Source of the DNA: Hydrangea macrophylla
Lineage: Eukaryota > Streptophyta > Magnoliopsida > Cornales > Hydrangeaceae
Assembly (NCBI GenBank): GCA_033977485.1
Contig: CM066992.1
Location: 99,212,140 to 99,276,139 of the forward strand
Length of the DNA: 64,000 nt
Direction of reading: 5' to 3'
Shown here: piece by piece, positions 57,250 through 64,000 of the stretch
How the letters are laid out: each line of letters begins with the position of its first letter
Position numbering within the stretch: position 1 is the first letter of the stretch
Notes under the pieces: generated by a model
The model's input: the letters and a program-made list of their open reading frames with translations, nothing else
Databases searched by the model: none
Told to the model about the DNA's origin: nothing
Position numbers and translations under genes: made by a program

Positions 57250-59820
57250 ATATTTGTTCTTGGAAAGAGAATTCTATAAGCTAATTAAGTCCTCTGATTT
57301 CCTTTTGTTGATATAAAATGGTCAAGGTCTTTGACTGAAAATTTGTCATGCAACTGGCAGAAGCTGGAGATGAATTAGTTGAGCAAGTAGAAAAGAAGAA
57401 ACTCTTTCGTGCCTGAAGATTTTGCTTCTTGTCTCATAGTAAGTAGTAGTAGCACCGCTGCACCTGTTGTAATGAAGATAATTTGGTTTATACGCATTAA
57501 TGCATGTTGGAATAGTGTTTGTGACTTTTATGTATTAATTATTTCTATTTTAGATGTATTGCACATGATTATTCAATATCTTGGTTGAAGATGCATTCGT
57601 GTACTAGTCAATAGATGGATGCATATAGAATATGAGTGCCTGAAATTTCACAAAACGAAATGTGCAAGTTCGAGTCATTCACATGTTCAACATTAATCCT
57701 GATGGACTATACTGCTATTAATTTCTGCTTTTTCGCCTCCATGACACCCGGAGCTTGGGAAGCATTCTCATCTCATGCTTTCTAAAAATCTATTATCAGC
57801 CTTATAGGTCCTCACCTGAAAGCCATACCTTTAAATCCCCTACAAGACCCAATAATGTGTGCACCCCAAACTGCAATGATGGCACAGCTAAAACCCAGAC
57901 AAGCACAAAGCTTTGGAAAATCAAACTTTGTAGATGTACCAGTTTTACAGATGTCAAAATGATGAGTTTGGAATTTGAAGTATTAATATATGGATGTATG
58001 AAGTGTACAGTTAGAACTTGAAAAGATTTTCAAAAAACTTAGTTCGTCTTACATAGGTAGCAAATTGCAATGCAATCCAGTCTTGTATTGTTAGTGTTTT
58101 CATAAAATATATGCTGTTGATGTGACTTGCTCACAAAAATTATTCCAGTCACGAGTCATCGTACTTCTTTCTCTGTCCTCCCCTGTACTTTTTGTCCCGT
58201 GTTAATGAATCTGATTGTCAAATTGGTAGCTGTAGATTACAATGCTTGATTATGTACTTCAGCAGTTCAGCATATGAAACCAACGTGTATGTATCGTAGA
58301 ACCTGAAAATAGAGAGTTATGAAAATTTAGCCAAGGGTGATAGATGGTCGCCTGGCTTAAAAATTTCGCCGCCCCACAATTCTCTCCGAGAAAAACCCAA
58401 CTTACACAACTGGGCCTGCCGTAAAGATCTTTCGGCTAGGCTTGGCCTTATAATTTTCCCTGATTAAATGTTTATGATTGAATTTAGCTGGTTAGTCCGT
58501 TATTCAAGCATATTAAGCATACCCGTGCAGTATAGAAGTAGTTGATATTAGTGATTTTTATGGCATTGTAGTTGTCTTCGAGACCAATTAAATCTAAGCC
58601 TGAGACATGGCAGTTAGGGTTTGGGCCTCTGTGTTGCCTACAGAATCTGTAGCGAATTTAGTGTCTCGCTGAGACAGTGACAGTTGGGCTTCCGCCTTTA
58701 CCTTTGTCATCCTCTACTTTCTCGAGTAGCAAGAAAGTTGATTTTTAGGTTGACTGTAGAATTTCTTAGGATTCTGGTAACAAGTAAAAGACACAAACTT
58801 GAATTCAGAGGAAAAGACGCAAATTTGAAGCTGATATAAACATTGCTCCTAACGAATATCAGCTTGAGAGGTGTAATCACATGCACACACAGCTAAGAGA
58901 ATCTTTCAAGATTTTTCGATTATTTTCCTTGGATTTGCATTATGTGGAAAAGTGAGAAATCTTAGTGATTGAGAAAGGAAATTTCACACCAGCTAAAGTG
59001 GGGCCTAGGAAAGAAAGGGAAGGAAAAATAATCTCTCACCATCCACTGAGGCAGAGAGAATCAAATAGATCTTGCATGTGGATGAGGTAGGGCCCACTCC
59101 TCTCTCCGTTGCATATGGCTTGAAAATGAAGAAAGTGAGGCTCTTCATGCTCAAAGAACACGGTGCATAGAAAGTATATGCAACCTCTGGTGGGCTCCCA
59201 GAGATAGCTGCATCCCAATACTGAAAAGAGCGTTTCTTTAGCACTAACTAGTAACTACTAAGACATATGAGTAGAAGGATTAGAATGTGTATGCACATCA
59301 ATTATAGTAGCTGTTGGAGTGTTGAGGAGTGCACATTATGTTATAGAATTTACATCTTAGGGCAACCTAGAAGAGGTTTCCTTTTGTTATTTTCTGTGTC
59401 TCTTCAAAATCTCATAAATTTCTTCTCTCCTGCTGTTTGGTTGAGTGGAATTTAAGATTGTTAAATAGAAATAGATCTTTTGACCGTGAAAACGTTGTTA
59501 TAACAATTTTTATGTGCTAATGAGACATGACACGGAAAAGAGAGATGTGAATGATTGCAACCTACTAAACTGAATTATGCTATTGTTTTTTTTTTTTTAT
59601 AAATATTTTGATAGATCTAGTTTCTTCCTGTGTCTGAAATATTTGATTTTAGGAAGAATGTTTGACAAGTTATTATGCTGTTTATTAACTTTATTTTACC
59701 AGTTTGCCTTGGAAATGAAAGGTTGTACAGTAATTAGATTTATAGGTTTGGGATCTATCATCTATGTGATTCATTTTACTTATAGCAAACCCAGTACAAT
59801 AGTCTAGTAATTTCCCTTCT
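57250..59820. other. No confident gene
   Basis: Non-coding in appearance. A TTAGGGTTTGGGCC motif (telo-box plus site II) near 58614-58627 looks promoter-like on the plus strand but no following exon was recognised. Confidence 0.35.
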
Positions 59821-59844
59821 CCCCCCCCCCCCCCCCCCCCCCCC
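59821..59844. repeat. C24 homopolymer
   Basis: 24 consecutive C residues. The complementary strand could form a G-quadruplex. Confidence 0.9.
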
Positions 59845-59915
59845 AATATGTTTTTGCGCTAATTTCATGCTACTTATAATAGCAAATGATACAAGGTGAT
59901 AATTTAGGTATATGA

Positions 59916-60061
59916 GAGCATTTTTGCTCACCCTTTTGCTCACCCAGGCCTCCACTAGGTGACATGTGTCATATTTTAGTAATTATATTAATAACAAAGG
60001 GCATAGTGGTAATGGAATGGGACACAGTCCCCATGTGGAGGCATGACCGAGCAAAAATGCT
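59916..60061. mobile_element. MITE, same family as 5821-5980
   Basis: Left end AGCATTTTTGCTCACCC, right end GAGCAAAAATGCT, with mirrored inner blocks (GGCCTCCAC and CATGTGGAGGC). About 146 bp. Confidence 0.75.
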
Positions 60062-60163
60062 TTATGGGAATATATGCTTTAGTCAAGCAAAATAAGGATA
60101 TCAACTAAGTTAGTTAGAGATGAAAGTAAATACGCAATGGTGAAGTTAGCCAGTTAGGATTTC

Positions 60164-60206
<43 letters not shown>
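60164..60206. repeat. GA microsatellite downstream of the bHLH gene
   Basis: (AG)n tract of about 42 bases, roughly 680 bp beyond the stop codon of the bHLH gene. Confidence 0.95.
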
Positions 60207-60209
<3 letters not shown>

Positions 60210-60882
60210 TCAACATTATTAATCCCACCAAATGTCTCCTTTCGTTGTCTAATTATGAGAGTCTCAATTGACATGTCTCCTCTCCCAAAAGGAACCAACC
60301 ATGGTCCACAAGTTGCCCCATCTCCTCTGTCCTTCACAGGAATGCTTAAAAACTGTCATTCAGGTTTCTTTCAACAGAAGACAACTTGTGCCACTTGATC
60401 TACAGTCCAAAATTTTTTTTCATCAATTACAATTCTCTTTTGACATTCCTTCGAATACCTCATAACTTTGATATAGGATAGTGTTGTCTTTCAAGTTATA
60501 AACGGGGTAACTTCATTTAGGACAGTGATGGGGTTTGTGCAATAAATTTGTACAACCTTATATCCCTTTCTCTCTTTTCAGAAGGTACCAGTACCACCGT
60601 TGCACCCTTTGGTCCCCACATCTACTGTGCACCTCTGATGTAGATTGATGATCTAGTATCATGACTAGTACCATAGACAAGAAAGGGTCATGGTTGATAG
60701 ATAAAATATCTTCATTATCATTATTTCTAAGTTGAAGAGTATACATACAGGTATCTACATTATGTACTTGTAGAAGGAAAATGATGAAACAAGAAAAAAA
60801 CGAAAAGAAAAAAAAGAAAGAATTAGGAATAAAGGGTTTTGACTTGAACTCATCCAAGAAATTGTATGACTAATATTCTGAT

Positions 60883-63206
60883 TCACATCTCCATCTTCAA
60901 ACAGCTAGCTTCAATAGAACCTGCCCCCACCCAAAAAAAAAAAAAAAAAAAAAACCAAAAGTTTGTTACTTACAGGTTTATCACTTAATAGCAGCTTTGA
61001 TTTATTGTTATATATGTGAAGTAGATAGAATATATATGGTCACAATTGGAGTACAGGACCAGGAAAGCAGTTGTGTTCACTGGAGTATAGTGGGTTTGAT
61101 CTTGCTTAATGTCTAGTCAATTTCTGTGATAAAATTGATCACTTATATCTGATTATGGAATCTGTAGTATGTGTATGCTATGAATTATGTTTAGTGGGAC
61201 CCAATTTTATATTATGGAAATCTTGATAATGCTGTGTACAGTTTAATTGGTAAATTGGTGATACTTGGATGACCTTTTTGTGTCCATTAAGAGCCGGACA
61301 ATATTCCTCAAATTGCTGTTTCTTTTTCGGAAAGAACAGTCAGCAAAAAGTCCTATTGCTTTAATCATTTTAGGTGGATGACAGAGAAAATGAAAGATAC
61401 CTAATAAGCAACTTTCTTGAAATAAATCAATGGGGACCTAGTTATTCCTTAGCAAAATCATTAACATTTTTTGTGGGGTTTCATGTGGTCCTGTCACATT
61501 TAGTGACATCCACTTTGTTTCATTGTCTACCTTCTTATGGAATTTCAAAAATAAGATCTGAAGGTTTGCAAGACATGTTAGAGGTTGTTCAGGTAATACA
61601 AGAAATGATTTAATTGTTCAAACATAACCGTTTGCAAATAGTTAAGTGTTTGCATTGCTGTTTTTTAGGTGTTATATGGGAGTCGGTGCTTGATTTAAAA
61701 ATATCCGAACGGTTCTTTATCAAATCAACACAATTTTAATTTTCATAAAAACTAGATAGAATTAAGACTGGATTTGAACCTGATCTAGTTTTAAGCATTA
61801 ATATTAAACAGACCCTTAGTTCAATATACCTGAAAATTGTTGGGATGGAAATGGTGTTGATCTTCCTTGATGAAACTCCATAGCGTAAAGGTTTTGTAAT
61901 TCCGTGTCCCAAGCTGAAGAGGGCTGGATCTGTTGCAGATTTAGCTAATCTTTATAAGATAAAAAAATTATGTATAAAATACATTCTATAAAGGGAATGC
62001 TATGACACTAGAGATAGAAGAAATTTACATTGAAACAGGACGTATCGAGAAAAGTTTCGGGGATCGGTATTGGAGCACTAATGGTTCTTCTAAGTGCAGT
62101 ATCTGGAGGATTGATCCCCATTTCCAATTCAGAACATGAAACTATTTGCTGCAATGGATTAAACTGAAGGTAGGGTTGATTAGACATTTCTGATGATACC
62201 CCAATTGTTGGAAAGTTGGATGTGCAAGCTGGAAATACCTGTTGATTTTATAAAGCAAAAAGGTATTAGCAATTTTTTTTTTTAATTATGTGTTAATACA
62301 TATGGACTTAAATGTTATGATCCTCTGTTTTGATTTGTTCTTACCTCTTTTGTGAAGAAATTGTCAATGTTGAAGTCAAGACTTGGGTTCACAGCAGCTA
62401 GTTTCATTGAAAGAAACTGTTGTATGATAAGAACAACCTTAGTAAGAATACGTATGTATATCTATATTCTAATACAATCGTATAAATTTTGAAACTATGT
62501 AAATTACTATGATTGATGAACAAGTTACCTCTACTTGTCTTTGTAGAGATTGGACATAATTGATAATCTCGTCGAGCATTCCAGCCTTTCCTGTGATCTT
62601 ATTGCACCCTGGTACTAAATCTTGCAGGTATTTCATTCTCTCACTTATCTTCTCTCTCCTTACCTGCATAATTTACACATAATACTACATCAGTTAAGCA
62701 GCAGGTACTATTCAACTAAATTGTCAATACAATCAAAAAAATAAAAATAAAAATCTCACTTACTCTTTCGGCCAAGCTGTGGCTATCAGTGGCTTGGCCA
62801 CGGCGTGCTCGGACATGAATGTAATCGGGCTTTCGAACCTCCGAGACCTTTGAATTATCCTTTGAAGTATCAGCAGAGGTTTCTCTGTTACTGTTATTAT
62901 TGGTTTTCTTGTCATTGTTACTATTTTGCTCTGTGATCTTAGATTCTTCCTCTTCTGCACATCCTTTGAGCCTCTTCTCTTTAGTATCATCTTCTGGAAC
63001 TACTGCCTGTGTATTATTACCAAATGTTCTTCATTTGTCAACTTGCCTAGATTTCTCAACACTATTTTTGCAACAAAAAAACAAAGGTTTTGAAATTGAA
63101 AGCCAAATCTAAGTAGAGTAGAGAGATATGAATGAAATGAAATGCCAAACAAAAACAGAGCAGCAGCAAATATTGAAGAGACAGAGAGAAATAGATTCAC
63201 ACACGC

Positions 63207-63247
<41 letters not shown>

Positions 63248-63800
63248 TACACACACAAAATGTGTATGCACTGACCTTTAGGTTTTGGGACTTATCAGCT
63301 TTCCTCTTCTTCTTGAAATTCTCTCTTCCAACCGCAGAAGTCGGCTTCTCCGGCAAAGCGGACCCTGTTCCTCTAATGTCGGATCCTGGCATTGCGGGTG
63401 GGTAACTTGTAGTTCTTGGGAGACTATAATTCATCTCAGACCCAGACCCAGACCCAGACCCATTCCCCAGTACGGAAGAACCGAAACCTGAACCCGACCC
63501 ACCAAGCTTTCCATAGTCCTGCCAACCGTTTTCCAATCCCGGATCCGCCTTCACAACCAGGGTCACAAACTCATTGAGACCAGAGTCAGTGCTGACTAAA
63601 CCCTCAAATTGTGTAGCTTGAGATGGTATTGGAAAGACATTGAACTCATTTCCATTGAAATATTGTTGTTGTTGAAGCTGTTCTTGTTGCCACTTCATTT
63701 GAGCTTGTTGCCTCTCAAGCACACTCATGTCTGTGTCATTCCTAGTGAGGTTACCCATTGTGTTGAGACAGTTTAACATCTCGGATAAAGCTTTATTCAT
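60883..63800 (-). CDS. BHLH63: bHLH transcription factor, CIB1/bHLH63-like, seven coding exons, 445 aa
   Basis: Exons (minus): 63276-63800, 62764-63006, 62529-62663, 62345-62416, 62029-62238, 61830-61944, 60883-60920. All introns are GT-AG, phases match, and the sum is 1338 bp. Domains: N-terminal [11 protein letters not shown] motif shared with CIB1; Gln-rich stretch (residues 38-46); Gly/Ser repeat (about 100-121); basic KKKRK (about 163-167); [10 protein letters not shown]; then [20 protein letters not shown] leading into the bHLH (about 243-305). His251, Glu255 and Arg259 form the H-E-R pattern that reads E/G-box DNA. The helix-loop-helix includes [20 protein letters not shown]. The C-terminus has [11 protein letters not shown] and ends [11 protein letters not shown]. 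In Arabidopsis CIB1 binds cryptochrome 2 in blue light and activates FT; related bHLHs act in cell elongation. The role here is inferred from similarity. Acts in the nucleus as a dimer. The start at 63800 is the first ATG of the frame; upstream in-frame codons are non-ATG. The last exon encodes only 12 residues and lies behind a 909-bp intron. Confidence 0.95.
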
Positions 63801-64000
63801 CACCAAGATCGCTTTAGAAGTGTAGAGAGAGAGAGAGAGAGAGAAAAAGAAGTTGAAGAAAAGGGTGTTATTAGTATTGCTTGTACGTTTGTTTGCTTTG
63901 CGGAAAATGAACTAAAAGGCTGTCTTTACTGTAAGGATTACGCAGCTTTGTGTGCTTTCATGCCTAACCCTCGTCCACTTCTATCTCTCAATGTGTATAT
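63801..64000 (-). promoter_or_regulatory. Leader and proximal upstream region of the bHLH gene
   Basis: Minus-strand leader with a CT tract (GA on plus strand at about 63822-63844) just upstream of the ATG, a common feature of plant core promoters and leaders. The TATA box lies outside or is not evident before the window ends. Confidence 0.5.

Noticed and set aside
61374..61613. 79-codon plus-strand open frame
   Set aside because: It lies wholly in the last intron of the bHLH gene on the opposite strand, with no domain or promoter context.
63801..63806. Upstream extension of the bHLH frame to 63806
   Set aside because: The codon at 63804-63806 is TTG on the minus strand, not ATG. The first ATG of the frame is at 63798-63800, which gives a normal CIB-like N-terminus.
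1..64000. tRNA, rRNA or organelle insertions
   Set aside because: I looked for tRNA B-box patterns, rRNA cores and plastid gene motifs and saw none; matches to TGGTATCAGAGC are retrotransposon primer sites.

Overview
The window looks like an intergenic-to-gene-edge stretch of a large, repeat-rich nuclear genome of a flowering plant, most likely a core eudicot. It is AT-rich, with spliced genes, GT-AG introns, plant LTR retrotransposons primed by initiator tRNA-Met, Helitron-like, hAT, Mutator and PIF/Harbinger-type DNA elements, MITEs and many CT/GA/TA microsatellites. I cannot name the species. Most of the 64 kb is transposon-derived. Only two protein genes are convincing: a seven-exon bHLH transcription factor of the CIB1/bHLH63 type (60883-63800, minus), and a single-exon 77-residue plant protein of unknown function (48416-48649, minus). 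A promoter with an orphan first exon (about 4800-5050) and a short spliced reading frame (57011-57249) are weaker candidates. Layout: 1-3026 is the end of a truncated minus-strand Ty3/gypsy element (LTR part plus RNase H-integrase). 3030-5650 holds short tandem repeats, MITEs and the orphan promoter. 5658-12710 is a TIR element that contains a PIF-like element and a 5.67-kb Helitron-like insertion, and the insertion is flanked by two 371-bp copies of the target. 13040-14482 is a Mutator-like element with a 9-bp target duplication. 14643-16700 has two Helitron-like elements in tandem, one carrying a MITE and the other a hAT element. 17380-38060 is a three-layer nest: a TIR element hosts a Ty1/copia element (17798-37291, minus, TSD ATCAC), which hosts a Ty3/gypsy element (19460-30872, plus, TSD GAAGC). 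The gypsy element is Tekay-like, nearly intact, and has an extra reading frame ahead of gag. 38788-39225 is a higher-order array of palindromic units. 39757-42413 (minus) and 44951-47977 (plus) are two related LTRs in opposite orientation, each with a hAT element inside. 51228-55691 may be another nested TIR element and contains a 612-bp solo LTR. The right end is the bHLH gene. There is no operon-like cooperation. The logic of the window is insertion order: older TIR elements and LTRs are broken by younger ones, and several layers can be ordered from target duplications, empty-site comparisons and LTR divergence.
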